DNA of 64,000 nt, taken from Salinicoccus carnicancri Crm. GTDB taxonomy: Bacteria; Bacillota; Bacilli; Staphylococcales; Salinicoccaceae. Numbering within the stretch: position 1 is the stretch's first letter; every line of letters begins with the position of its first letter. Positions 36,077 to 44,957 of this stretch are shown here, one piece after another. Location of the stretch: contig NZ_ANAM01000008.1 of NCBI RefSeq assembly GCF_000330705.1, positions 248,001 through 312,000 of the forward strand, given 5' to 3'. Made by a program: the position numbers and the translations under genes. The notes under the pieces were generated by a model. The model saw only the letters and a list, made by a program, of their open reading frames with translations. It was not told the origin of the DNA and ran no database searches.

Positions 36077-37789
36077 TTATTCATCGTCCATGGAGGATAG
36101 ATCTCCGGCCGGCAGTTCGAGCTCCCAGGCTTTCAATACACGTCTCATGATTTTACCGCTTCTCGTCTTAGGCAGTTTATCTTTGAATTCAATTTCCCTT
36201 GGAGCAGCATGGGCCGCAAGACCCTCTTTTACGAACACCCTGATCTCTTCTTTGAGTTCATCGGTCTGGTCGAATCCTTCACGTATTGCTATGAATGCTT
36301 TGACAATCTCGCCGCGTACTGGGTCCGGCTTACCGATGACACCAGCTTCCTGCACCGCCGGATGTTCAACCAGCTTGGACTCGATTTCAAATGGACCGAC
36401 TCTCTCGCCCGCAGTCATGATGACGTCATCGACACGGCCCTGGAACCAGAAATAACCCTCCTCATCCATGTATGCAGAATCCCCTGACACATACCAGTCA
36501 CCGATGAAATAGGATTCGTATTTGGCATCATTCTTCCAAATTTTACGCATCATCGCCGGCCATCCCTTTTTAAGGGCCAGGTTGCCCATGCGGTTGGGAG
36601 GCAGCTCATTACCTTCATCATCAATGATGGCGGCTTCCGTTCCCGGTAACGGTTTTCCCATCGAGCCTCCCTTGATGTCCATGGAAGGGAAATTGACAAT
36701 CATATGGGCACCCGTTTCAGTCATCCACCAAGTATCATGTATTCTCAGATTGAAGACTTTCATGCCCCATTTGACAACTTCAGGATTCAAGGGCTCCCCT
36801 ACTGAAAGTACATGCCTCAGGCTGGACAGGTCGTAATCTTTCACGATTTCATCCCCTGCCCCCATCAGCATACGGAATGCTGTCGGTGCACTGTACCAGA
36901 TTGTGATATTAAGATCCTGGATTGCCCCGTACCATGCTTCCGGAGAAAATCTGCCACCAACGACAACATTCGTTGCTCCGTTCAGCCACGGGGCAAATAT
37001 ACCATAGGATGTACCTGTCACCCAGCCTGGATCGGCTGTGCACCAGTATACATCGTCCTCTTTCAGGTCCAGCACATATTTGCCGGAAATATAATGCTGC
37101 ACCATCGCCTGCTGTACATGCAGCACACCTTTTGGCTGACCGGTTGAACCGCTCGTATAGTGAAGAATCATGCCGTCCTCTCTATCCAGCCATTCGATGT
37201 CGAATTCGTCTGAAGCGTTTTCAAAACTTTTGTCAAAGTCGAGATAGTCACCTTCCACACCATCACCGACAACTACCACTTTTTCAAGATTTGGAAGATC
37301 ATCCATCGGAATACGCGGCAACAGCTCAGGTGTCGTAATAATGACTTTCGCATCACTGTTTTCAAGGCGGTCCCTTACAGCTTTTTCCATGAAGGCCTCA
37401 AACAGCGGACCGACGATGGCACCGACTTTCAAGGCACCAAGCAACGAAAAATAAAGCTCCGGGCTCCGGGCCATGAAGATGAATACTCTGTCGCCTTTCA
37501 CAACCCCCGCTTCATCCTTCAGTACATTCGCCGCTTTATTGGATGCTTTCTTCAGTTCATCAAAAGTATAGGAGGAGTGTCTTTCTCCATTCTTGTAATG
37601 GAGCGCGACTTTATCAGCCAGTCCATTTTCAACATGCTTATCAATTGCTTCATAAGCCATGTTGTACTTACCTGTTTCATACCATGAAAAGTTTTTTTCA
37701 ACTTCATTCCAGTCAAAATTTTTGACTGCTTCATCATAATCTTTCAGATTAGGATTTTGATCCGTCGCTTCATAAAGTTCTACTTTCAT
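36077..37789 (-). CDS. acsA: Acetyl-CoA synthetase
   Basis: A 570-residue AMP-forming enzyme for acetate activation. The P-loop-like TSGSTGQPKGV is near 220, the WWMTETG motif near 350, and YVSGDSAY near 430. The C-terminal KTRSGKIMRR has the lysine that AcuA acetylates to switch the enzyme off. It is divergent from acuA over 104 bases, the same layout as in Bacillus and Staphylococcus. An AAAGGGGAG site lies before the ATG. No good cre is seen in the divergent region. Confidence 0.95.
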   Translation of the reverse strand: MKVELYEATDQNPNLKDYDEAVKNFDWNEVEKNFSWYETGKYNMAYEAIDKHVENGLADKVALHYKNGERHSSYTFDELKKASNKAANVLKDEAGVVKGDRVFIFMARSPELYFSLLGALKVGAIVGPLFEAFMEKAVRDRLENSDAKVIITTPELLPRIPMDDLPNLEKVVVVGDGVEGDYLDFDKSFENASDEFDIEWLDREDGMILHYTSGSTGQPKGVLHVQQAMVQHYISGKYVLDLKEDDVYWCTADPGWVTGTSYGIFAPWLNGATNVVVGGRFSPEAWYGAIQDLNITIWYSAPTAFRMLMGAGDEIVKDYDLSSLRHVLSVGEPLNPEVVKWGMKVFNLRIHDTWWMTETGAHMIVNFPSMDIKGGSMGKPLPGTEAAIIDDEGNELPPNRMGNLALKKGWPAMMRKIWKNDAKYESYFIGDWYVSGDSAYMDEEGYFWFQGRVDDVIMTAGERVGPFEIESKLVEHPAVQEAGVIGKPDPVRGEIVKAFIAIREGFDQTDELKEEIRVFVKEGLAAHAAPREIEFKDKLPKTRSGKIMRRVLKAWELELPAGDLSSMDDE

Positions 37790-37893
37790 AAATATAACTC
37801 CCCTTTTGTATTTTTCTTTTACAATTATTATTATATAATACTGGTGACGGATTTTTCAAAATTTTTAAAACGGAAACTTCAGGAGGGCTTCTT

Positions 37894-38526
37894 TTGCGCC
37901 ATATAAAGACGTATTATAAAGAAGATTACAAGGCACTGGATCAGTCGTTTGTCATCGAAGGTCCCGTCTCCCGACAATCTCTGGAAAATTATTCCTATGA
38001 CGATGGACTTTATGCATTCCGACCGCCCAAAGAGCAGTTTGAAGCTATCAGGGAAATCTCAGACCTTGAGGAAGGCAGGATAATCATCGCCCGTGAAGGC
38101 AGCCATATTATCGGCTACGTTACATTCCTGCATCCCGACCCTATGGAAAGATGGTCTGACGGCAGACTGCCCTATATCATGGAACTCGGCGCTGTGGAAG
38201 TGAGTTTCGGCTATAGGGGATTCGGGCTCGGAAAGCGCATGCTGCAGCTTGCGATGCTTGATGACTATATGGAGAACTATATAACCATCACTACTGAATA
38301 TTACTGGCATTGGGATTTGAAAAACAGCGGTCTTGATGTTTATGAATATAAAGATCTGATGATCAGACTGATGGCAGCGAGCGGCTTTGAAGTATTTCAG
38401 ACAAATGATCCTGAAATTACGGGCCATCCTGCAAACACCCTCATGGCACGCAGAGGAAAGAACATCACAGACGATCAGATGATGGAATTCGATAAGATAA
38501 GATTCAAAAACAGATTTTTCTTTTAG
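37894..38526 (+). CDS. acuA: Acetyl-CoA synthetase acetyltransferase AcuA
   Basis: A 210-residue GNAT acetyltransferase. The acetyl-CoA binding region is GYRGFGLGKRML near residue 110, and the C-terminal part has the AcuA-typical EYYWHWDLKNSGLDVYEYKDLM. It acetylates AcsA and so inactivates it. The start is TTG at 37894 with AGGAGGG 6-7 bases upstream. First gene of the acuABC operon, 12 bases before the next. Confidence 0.9.
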   Translation: MRHIKTYYKEDYKALDQSFVIEGPVSRQSLENYSYDDGLYAFRPPKEQFEAIREISDLEEGRIIIAREGSHIIGYVTFLHPDPMERWSDGRLPYIMELGAVEVSFGYRGFGLGKRMLQLAMLDDYMENYITITTEYYWHWDLKNSGLDVYEYKDLMIRLMAASGFEVFQTNDPEITGHPANTLMARRGKNITDDQMMEFDKIRFKNRFFF

Positions 38527-38538
38527 GAGGATGTAAAA

Positions 38539-39180
38539 ATGCTTGTTGAAAGGATAATGACTTCCCCGGTGTTTACTCTTACACCGGAGAACACCATCGA
38601 AGATGCGATGGATATGATGAGCCGGCATTCATTCCGGCACATCCCCATCGTTAATGAAGACGAAAAGCTGACGGGTATCATTTCTGATCGTGATATCAAA
38701 CTCACCCTTCCATCGGTCCTTTCGGACGATGATCCTGAATTCAGTCTGAAAGTACCGGTATCACGTATAATGAGAAAACGGGTCACCTACTGTCATCCGC
38801 TCGATTTTGTCGAAGAAATAGCATTGGATTTCTATCATTATTCGATAGGTGCCATGCCCGTCATTTCCAGCAGCAGGATCGTGGGTATCGTCACTCAGAA
38901 GGACATGCTCAATACATTTTTGGAGATTACAGGCATTACGGAACCCGGTTCCATCATTGAAGTGAATGTAGAGGACAGGACGGGTGTCATATATGATATC
39001 GGCAAAGTCTTCAAAGAGCTCAATATCAGAATCATCAATGTATCGGTATACAGAAACAGGGAAATGAAGGGGTATAAGACGGTGGTACTCAGAATACAGG
39101 CAATGAATCCGGTCAAGGCAATAGAGAAACTGGAAGAGAAAGGATTCACAGTTGTGGATCCGATGCATTCGAACCAATGA
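38539..39180 (+). CDS. acuB: AcuB-type CBS-CBS-ACT protein
   Basis: A 213-residue protein with two CBS domains (about 1-60 and 75-135) and an ACT domain (about 138-210). This is the architecture of Bacillus AcuB, whose role in acetoin or acetate use is unclear; binding of an adenosine nucleotide and an amino acid or metabolite is likely. It overlaps acuC by 4 bases. A TTAGGAGG site is upstream. Confidence 0.85.
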   Translation: MLVERIMTSPVFTLTPENTIEDAMDMMSRHSFRHIPIVNEDEKLTGIISDRDIKLTLPSVLSDDDPEFSLKVPVSRIMRKRVTYCHPLDFVEEIALDFYHYSIGAMPVISSSRIVGIVTQKDMLNTFLEITGITEPGSIIEVNVEDRTGVIYDIGKVFKELNIRIINVSVYRNREMKGYKTVVLRIQAMNPVKAIEKLEEKGFTVVDPMHSNQ

Positions 39181-40325
39181 AAAAACCTTTGTATGTATAC
39201 GATGATTCATTGCTGAAATACCGTTTCAACTCCACTCACCCCTTTAATCAGATGAGACTAAAAATGACCACAGACCTGCTGCAGGCTGCAGGTTTTTTAT
39301 CAGAAGAGCATATCATAAAACCGCGCGAAGCCACAGATGAAGAGCTTCTGCTCGTGCACAAAAAGGATTTCCTGGAAGCTGTCAGAGCAGCGGGGGACGG
39401 GGCTTTACCCGAAGAAAAAATGGAAAGCTATGGATTGAACACTGATGATACCCCCAGTTTCCAAGGGATGCATGAAAAGAGCAGAATGCTTGTCGGAGCG
39501 ACGCTGACGGCAGTTGACGCTGTCATGGAAGGAAAGGCTGACAAGGCAGCCAGCCTTTCTGGAGGGCTGCATCATGGTTTCAGCGGCAGAGCAAGCGGTT
39601 TTTGCGTCTATAATGATTCCGCTGTCGCCATAGAGTATATGCGCAGAAACTATGGAAAACGTGTAATGTATGTCGATACAGACGCCCATCACGGAGACGG
39701 TGTCCAATGGATATTCTATGACTCCAGGGAAGTCATGACTTATTCCATCCATGAAACCGGCCGCTACCTCTTTCCGGGCACCGGCAGTCTAACTGAGCGC
39801 GGAGCTGGTGACGGCTTCGGGTTCTGTGTAAATCTTCCGGTGGATGCATTTACCGAGGATCAGTCATTCATGAGCATTTTCAAGGAAAGCCTGGAGGCGG
39901 CAATCATAAAATTCAAACCGGATGTCATTCTCAGCCAGAACGGTGTTGATGCACATTACAGGGATCCGATGACCCACCTCTCATTGACTTCCGCCTCTTT
40001 TGAAGAGATACCGAGGTTCGTCTGTGAAATGGCGGATAAGTATACTGAAGGCAAATGGATAGCTGTCGGAGGTGGCGGTTATAATATATGGCAGGTCGTG
40101 CCACGTATGTGGGCGCAGGTATGGCTGGCAATGACAGGAAAGGAACCGCCGCGCGGAAGGCTGCCACAAAAATACATGGATAAATACACCCCCAAATGTC
40201 CGGTTGATTTTCCATCAGAGTGGGCAGATGATACACATGACTACCAGGAGATTCCCAGACGCCGGGATATCACTGAAAAAAATGAAAGTTCACTAAACCG
40301 CGTGATACTTCACATAGAAAGTTAA
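39177..40325 (+). CDS. acuC: AcuC, histone-deacetylase-family deacetylase
   Basis: A 382-residue zinc deacetylase. The active-site region has GGLHHGFSG and DTDAHHGDGVQ around 140-170, and a C-terminal VGGGGYN. It removes acetyl groups from acetylated AcsA and works together with AcuA. The ATG overlaps the acuB stop (ATGA) and has no clear ribosome site, so translation is coupled. Confidence 0.93.
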   Translation: MKKPLYVYDDSLLKYRFNSTHPFNQMRLKMTTDLLQAAGFLSEEHIIKPREATDEELLLVHKKDFLEAVRAAGDGALPEEKMESYGLNTDDTPSFQGMHEKSRMLVGATLTAVDAVMEGKADKAASLSGGLHHGFSGRASGFCVYNDSAVAIEYMRRNYGKRVMYVDTDAHHGDGVQWIFYDSREVMTYSIHETGRYLFPGTGSLTERGAGDGFGFCVNLPVDAFTEDQSFMSIFKESLEAAIIKFKPDVILSQNGVDAHYRDPMTHLSLTSASFEEIPRFVCEMADKYTEGKWIAVGGGGYNIWQVVPRMWAQVWLAMTGKEPPRGRLPQKYMDKYTPKCPVDFPSEWADDTHDYQEIPRRRDITEKNESSLNRVILHIES

Positions 40326-40357
40326 AAGCAGCCGAATCCATCTGATCTGGCTGCTTT
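40325..40357. terminator. Terminator between convergent acuC and ccpA
   Basis: A 9-bp stem (40325-40333 and 40349-40357) with a 15-base loop lies between the two stops. The AAA and TTT ends allow function in both directions, though the T-run is short. Confidence 0.6.
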
Positions 40358-40362
40358 CGATA

Positions 40363-41352
40363 CTATTTTGTTGTGGCACGGTATTCTATCTTGTAAGGCA
40401 GGATGACGTTCGCCTCATCCACCGTCTCTTCATTCATGTATTTGGTCAATAGTCTCATGCCAACGGCACCGATATCGTAGAGTGGAAGCGCTATGCTTGA
40501 AAGCGGTGGTCTCACCATATTTACGAGCCTTGTATTACTGCAGCTCAGCACCTGTATATCCTCCGGAATTCCAAGATCATGGTCCATGGCGCTGTGAAGT
40601 ACGCCTATGGCTGTTTCATCACTCATGGTGATGACCACATCCGCCTTATGGGCGTTTATTTCTTCGAAAATATCCTTGCCGGACTGGTAATCGGAACCGG
40701 CATTAAGCATCAGACTGTCTTCCGCTGACTTGCCCGCATCCCGGTAGGCTGATTTGATCCCTTCCTCGATATGGTTTTCGAGCTGATCTGAATAGGATGC
40801 TTTCAGGAAGGCTATCCGCTCAGCACCTGTGTCCAGGAATTTTGTTGCTGCTTCTTTGATCGCTTCGAAGTAATCAATATTTACAGATGGGAGGTTCTTA
40901 TCTTTTTCACTTGTACCGCAAATGACAACCGGCACATGGGAGTCTTTGATATCCGACAGAGTTTCTTCATTAAGCGCACCGCCAAGGAAGACCACTCCAT
41001 CCACCTGTTTGCTGACCAGGCTCAGGAATGAATCCCTTTCCTTCTCCGGGTCGTTCTCCGTATTTGTGATGATCGTCTGATAATTATACATCTCGGCAAT
41101 ATCATCCAGACCTCTTGCAAGTGCCGCATAATAAAGGTTGGAGATGTCAGGGATGATTACACCCACCGTCGTGGTCTTCTTACTCGCCAGTCCGCGCGCA
41201 ACCGCGTTGGGCCTGTAATTCAGACGTTCAATAACATCCTTCACTTTTTTACGGGTTTCTGGCTTGACATTCGGATTGCCGTTTAGAACCCTCGATACTG
41301 TCGCCATCGAGACTTTTGCTTCCCTGGCAACATCATAAATTGTAACAGTCAT
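40363..41352 (-). CDS. ccpA: Catabolite control protein A
   Basis: A LacI/GalR-family regulator of 329 residues. The helix-turn-helix TIYDVAREAKVSMATVSRVLNG is at the N-terminus, followed by the hinge helix PNAVARGLASKKT and the sugar-binding-like core that binds HPr-Ser46-P. The start at 41352 has GGAGGTG upstream; the longer frame to 41427 has no family match. It follows aroA by 75 bases, as in other Staphylococcaceae. Perfect operators for it are found at 9787 and 16270, and an imperfect one before its own start. Confidence 0.96.
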   Translation of the reverse strand: MTVTIYDVAREAKVSMATVSRVLNGNPNVKPETRKKVKDVIERLNYRPNAVARGLASKKTTTVGVIIPDISNLYYAALARGLDDIAEMYNYQTIITNTENDPEKERDSFLSLVSKQVDGVVFLGGALNEETLSDIKDSHVPVVICGTSEKDKNLPSVNIDYFEAIKEAATKFLDTGAERIAFLKASYSDQLENHIEEGIKSAYRDAGKSAEDSLMLNAGSDYQSGKDIFEEINAHKADVVITMSDETAIGVLHSAMDHDLGIPEDIQVLSCSNTRLVNMVRPPLSSIALPLYDIGAVGMRLLTKYMNEETVDEANVILPYKIEYRATTK

Positions 41353-41376
41353 ATTGCACCTCCGTGCTTTCACTCT

Positions 41377-41390
41377 TGAAAACGCTTTTT
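41377..41390. promoter_or_regulatory. cre-like site upstream of ccpA
   Basis: TGAAAACGCTTTTT matches the cre consensus with one mismatch (T for the second-last C). It is 24 bases before the ccpA start, in the gap after aroA, and may serve autoregulation, as known for some relatives. Confidence 0.5.
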
Positions 41391-41427
41391 GTATAATGAT
41401 AACATGAACGGTCGGATTTCGACACAA

Positions 41428-42438
41428 TTATGGTAAATTTGTATAAAAATCATCAAACTCGGCAAAGGACATCTGCTGTTTACTGTCACTCAGGGCCACG
41501 TCGGGGTCAGGATGCACTTCAGCCATGATACCATCCGCTCCTGATGCAAGCGCGGCTTTTGCACATTCCGCCATAATTTCCTTACGCCCGGTGGAATGTG
41601 TGACATCCACCATGACGGGAAGATGGGTTGCCTGTTTCAAAAGAGGGACTGCAGAGATATCCAGAGTATTCCTGGTACTTTTTTCATACGTCCGAATCCC
41701 TCGTTCGCAAAGGATTACCCGGGGATTCCCTTCAGCAAGTATATATTCGGCAGCGTATAGAAATTCTTCCACTGTTGCACTCAACCCCCGTTTCAGAAGA
41801 ACCGGTGTCTGAGATCTGCCGACAGCTTTCAGCAATTCGAAGTTGTGCATGTTCCTCGCACCTATCTGGAATATATCCAGATGCGGGCGGGCCAGTTCCA
41901 CATGCACGGGGGCTGTAATCTCACTGATTACCGCAAGCCCGTATTCTTTCCTGATACGGGAGAGTATCCCAAGGCCTTCCTCACCGAGCCCCTGAAAATC
42001 ATAGGGGGAAGTTCTGGGTTTGTATGCGCCTCCCCTGATGATGCCGAATCCCTTTTCCTTCAGCATGGCCGCAACTTCTGCAGTCAGTCTGTACGATTCC
42101 ACCGCACATGGACCAAATATGTTTACCGTTTCCGCTCCCCCTATTTCACGACCGTTTACTTCTACAATAGTGTCTGACCTTTTAGACTCCCGTGAATAGA
42201 GCATCCGCCGTTCAGTATCATGTTCCCTCTCCTTCCCCGCTTCATTGAACAGCAACTGGGCCAGTTTTGCAACAAACTCTTCGGTTATCGCACCATCGTA
42301 ATATGATGTGAGTTTTTTTATATAAGCCGCTTCGTCCACATCATCACGGGCAACTGCACCTTTTTGGATGCGGTCATCCAGAAGTTTCAACAACTCCAGG
42401 TCAATCTCAAACAGTTCATCTTCCCTGTTACCAGCCAT
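41428..42438 (-). CDS. aroA: DAHP synthase (AroA/AroG type) with shortened chorismate mutase domain
   Basis: A 336-residue protein, about 20 shorter than its bifunctional relatives. The C-terminal part (about 85-336) is a good class Ibeta DAHP synthase: GPCAVES, IRGGAYKPRTSPYDFQG, IGARNMHNFELL, LLKRGLSATVEEF and the metal-site VDVTHSTGRKE. The N-terminal chorismate mutase-like segment (1-80) keeps LELLKLLDDR, but the loop and helix that bring the catalytic Lys and second Arg are largely absent. So it likely makes DAHP for aromatic synthesis, with the N-terminus at most a regulatory domain. GAGGTG precedes the ATG. Confidence 0.88.
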   Translation of the reverse strand: MAGNREDELFEIDLELLKLLDDRIQKGAVARDDVDEAAYIKKLTSYYDGAITEEFVAKLAQLLFNEAGKEREHDTERRMLYSRESKRSDTIVEVNGREIGGAETVNIFGPCAVESYRLTAEVAAMLKEKGFGIIRGGAYKPRTSPYDFQGLGEEGLGILSRIRKEYGLAVISEITAPVHVELARPHLDIFQIGARNMHNFELLKAVGRSQTPVLLKRGLSATVEEFLYAAEYILAEGNPRVILCERGIRTYEKSTRNTLDISAVPLLKQATHLPVMVDVTHSTGRKEIMAECAKAALASGADGIMAEVHPDPDVALSDSKQQMSFAEFDDFYTNLP

Positions 42439-42452
42439 ACAAACACCTCATA

Positions 42453-42486
42453 AAAAATCTAACCACATGCGGACACATGTGGTTAG
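42453..42486 (-). terminator. Terminator of the ytxG-ytxH genes
   Basis: An 11-bp perfect stem (42459-42469 and 42476-42486) with a 6-base loop is followed on the minus strand by ATTTTTT. Confidence 0.9.
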
Positions 42487-42506
42487 TAATATTCCTACCA
42501 TCCTGT

Positions 42507-42968
42507 TTACTCATTTTTCTCTTCATACTTAGACATGTCGACTGTTCTCGCATCTTTAGTATAATTCTCGCTGACTTCTTCCTGGATGGCTTCTTTCTGG
42601 GCTCTCATATCGGATTCATCAATCGATTTCACACGGTTTTTCTCGTCCATTTCGCTCTTTTTGACGACAGCCTCATCCTTTTTGTCTTTGAGTTTGTCAC
42701 GGAGTTCATTGGTCTTCTGCTCCGCCTTCTCTTTAAGTGAACTGTCAGACTCATCAGTGCCGAAATTCTTGGAGAGTTTGTTCGCCTGGTCTGTGATATC
42801 GTCCCTTAAGGCATCACCGGATTTTGGAGCAAGCAGAAGTCCTCCGATCGTTCCGACCACGAGCCCCAGGATCAGGCCGATTGAAAAGTCCCGCCCTGTG
42901 GACTGGTGCACCTGCTGCTCATATTCCTCTACTCCGTGAAGATGCCGATCTCTGTTATAAGTTTCCAT
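42507..42968 (-). CDS. ytxH: YtxH-type general stress protein
   Basis: A 153-residue protein from the ATG at 42968, preceded by GGGAGGT. One membrane helix (about 28-45, IGLILGLVVGTIGGLLLAP) carries the YtxH GLLLAP motif. The rest is a highly charged coiled-coil region rich in Lys, Asp and Glu. Relatives are small stress-response membrane proteins of unknown mechanism. It follows the DUF948 gene on the same transcript and precedes the terminator. Confidence 0.85.
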   Translation of the reverse strand: METYNRDRHLHGVEEYEQQVHQSTGRDFSIGLILGLVVGTIGGLLLAPKSGDALRDDITDQANKLSKNFGTDESDSSLKEKAEQKTNELRDKLKDKKDEAVVKKSEMDEKNRVKSIDESDMRAQKEAIQEEVSENYTKDARTVDMSKYEEKNE

Positions 42969-42982
42969 TTTAAGACCTCCCA

Positions 42983-43543
42983 TTACTTACGGTCATCAAG
43001 TCCTGCGTTCACACGATCCTCATCAAGGTTGTCACTGTCCGTAGAAGTTTCATTCACTGCCACAGGCAGTTTATCCGGATCCGTTTCTGAAGTCGTCGAG
43101 TACCTGGTGGAATAGGCACTGTTGCGCTTCTGCCTCATCTGCCACTTGTCCGCCACTTCCATTGCAACGTTGGACCATTGTACAACCTGTGAAATTTTAT
43201 CTTCATTTTGTGAAATGTTGTGAGTGATGGAATTCGTCACCCTGTCCACAGAGGAATTCAGATTCGTCATTGAATTTCCGATTCCCTGTACTGCATCAAC
43301 GACAGAATTCAGTTTTGCAGATTTTCCCTGTACATCTTCTGCAAGACGGTTCGTCTTATGCAGCAGGTCTGTTGATTCTCTTGTAATGCCCTGGATCTGT
43401 CCTTCCACACCATCGAGTGTTTTGGCTACATGATCCAGATTCTTTTTCACCGAAAACAATACTACTGCCAGCGCAATACATAAAATCAGAAATGCCACTG
43501 CAGCAATACCGGCGGCAATATATAAAACTATTTGCCAATCCAT
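42983..43543 (-). CDS. ytxG: DUF948 membrane protein (YtxG-like)
   Basis: A 186-residue protein with one N-terminal membrane helix (about 5-30), then a long coiled coil with the DUF948 pattern VKKNLDHVAKTLDGVEGQ. The tail is Ser/Thr/Asp-rich and flexible. It pairs with YtxH as in Bacillus. In Bacillus the two belong to the general stress regulon; no such promoter could be verified here. GGAGGCG precedes the ATG. Confidence 0.85.
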   Translation of the reverse strand: MDWQIVLYIAAGIAAVAFLILCIALAVVLFSVKKNLDHVAKTLDGVEGQIQGITRESTDLLHKTNRLAEDVQGKSAKLNSVVDAVQGIGNSMTNLNSSVDRVTNSITHNISQNEDKISQVVQWSNVAMEVADKWQMRQKRNSAYSTRYSTTSETDPDKLPVAVNETSTDSDNLDEDRVNAGLDDRK

Positions 43544-43630
43544 TGTAACGCCTCCATCTTCTTTCTTTATTTGTTATTCATTTTATAAAATAACCCGAAA
43601 CACTGCTTTGTAAACATGTTTACAGTCAAA

Positions 43631-44929
43631 TCATGAAAGCAGCTCGGTGAAACGTTTTTCATACTTTTGGATGTCACCGGCCCCCATGAATATGATGACA
43701 GCTTCCGCATGGATGTTCAGTCGCTCCAGGTCCATGTCGTCCAGAAGTTCTGCATCGGGTATCAGATTCACAAGGTCTCTGCTCGACAGTCTGCCTGACT
43801 CTTCTCTCGCAGAACCGAATATATCCACTATATATGATTTGTCAGATTCCGAGAGTGCCTCGGCGAAATCTGCAAGAAACGTTTCAGTTCTGGAAAAAGT
43901 GTGTGGCTGGAACACCGTCACTATTTCCCTGCCGCCGTATTTTTTACGGGCTGTCTCAAGTGTTGCACTAATTTCCCTCGGATGATGGGCGTAATCATCA
44001 ACTATCACCATACCGTTCAGAAATGTCTCACTGAATCTGCGCTTGACCCCGCCGAAAGTCATGAATGCATCTTTGATATTCTCCATGTCAAGCCCCTCCA
44101 GATGACATACCGTAATGACGGCGAGCGAATTCAGTATGTGATGGTCACCGTGCATCGGTATGCTGAATCTGTCCAGTTTTTCCTGCCCGATGTAAACATC
44201 AAAATGTGTACCTTTGGAATTAGTTTCGATGTTCTCCGCTCTGACATCATTGTTCCCGCTGATGCCATAGAACCAGACCGGCACATCCAAATCCATATCC
44301 CGGACGTATTCGTCCCCGCCGTATGCTATGACACCTTTATTCGCCTGCTTGGCCATATCTGTGAAGGCATCCACGACGTCATCTATACTCCTGAAATAAT
44401 CAGGATGATCAAAGTCTATATTAGTAATTATTGCGTAATCGGGATGGTAGCTTAGAAAATGACGCTTGTATTCACAGGATTCGAAAGCAAAGTAATCGCT
44501 GTTTTCAAGGCCGAATCCCGTACCATCACCGATCAGGAAAGTCGTCTCCACATCACCGTTCATGACATGGCTGAGAAGACCCGTTGTAGAAGTTTTTCCA
44601 TGGGAGCCTGTTACGGCAATGGATGTATACCTGCTCATGAAATCGGCCAGGAAAATATGATATCTGATGACAGGATAGCCCGACTCAAATGCCTTTTTTA
44701 TCTCCGGATGGTCGTCCTTGAAGGCATTGCCTGCGATATAGGTAAAACCGTCCACTACATTATTCTCGTCAAAATCCATTATTTCTATGCCTTTGTCCCT
44801 CAGCTGGTGTTCAGTAAAGACTTCACTCCCAATATCAGAACCCCTGACTTCATGTCCGAGATCATGAAGCACCTGGGCAAGTGCACTCATCCCTGCACCC
44901 TTTATCCCTATAAAATGATATTTTTCCAC
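43631..44929 (-). CDS. murC: UDP-N-acetylmuramate-L-alanine ligase
   Basis: A 432-residue Mur ligase that adds L-alanine to UDP-MurNAc. The N-terminal [19 protein letters not shown] binds the nucleotide substrate, [11 protein letters not shown] near 107 is the ATP site, and DDYAHHP near 316 is a MurC hallmark. The start is GTG at 44929 with GGTGA close upstream. Gene order with the FtsK-family gene upstream and ytxG downstream is conserved from Bacillus. Confidence 0.96.
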   Translation of the reverse strand: MEKYHFIGIKGAGMSALAQVLHDLGHEVRGSDIGSEVFTEHQLRDKGIEIMDFDENNVVDGFTYIAGNAFKDDHPEIKKAFESGYPVIRYHIFLADFMSRYTSIAVTGSHGKTSTTGLLSHVMNGDVETTFLIGDGTGFGLENSDYFAFESCEYKRHFLSYHPDYAIITNIDFDHPDYFRSIDDVVDAFTDMAKQANKGVIAYGGDEYVRDMDLDVPVWFYGISGNNDVRAENIETNSKGTHFDVYIGQEKLDRFSIPMHGDHHILNSLAVITVCHLEGLDMENIKDAFMTFGGVKRRFSETFLNGMVIVDDYAHHPREISATLETARKKYGGREIVTVFQPHTFSRTETFLADFAEALSESDKSYIVDIFGSAREESGRLSSRDLVNLIPDAELLDDMDLERLNIHAEAVIIFMGAGDIQKYEKRFTELLS

Positions 44930-44957
44930 GAGTTCACCAATCTTTCTTAAAATGAGC

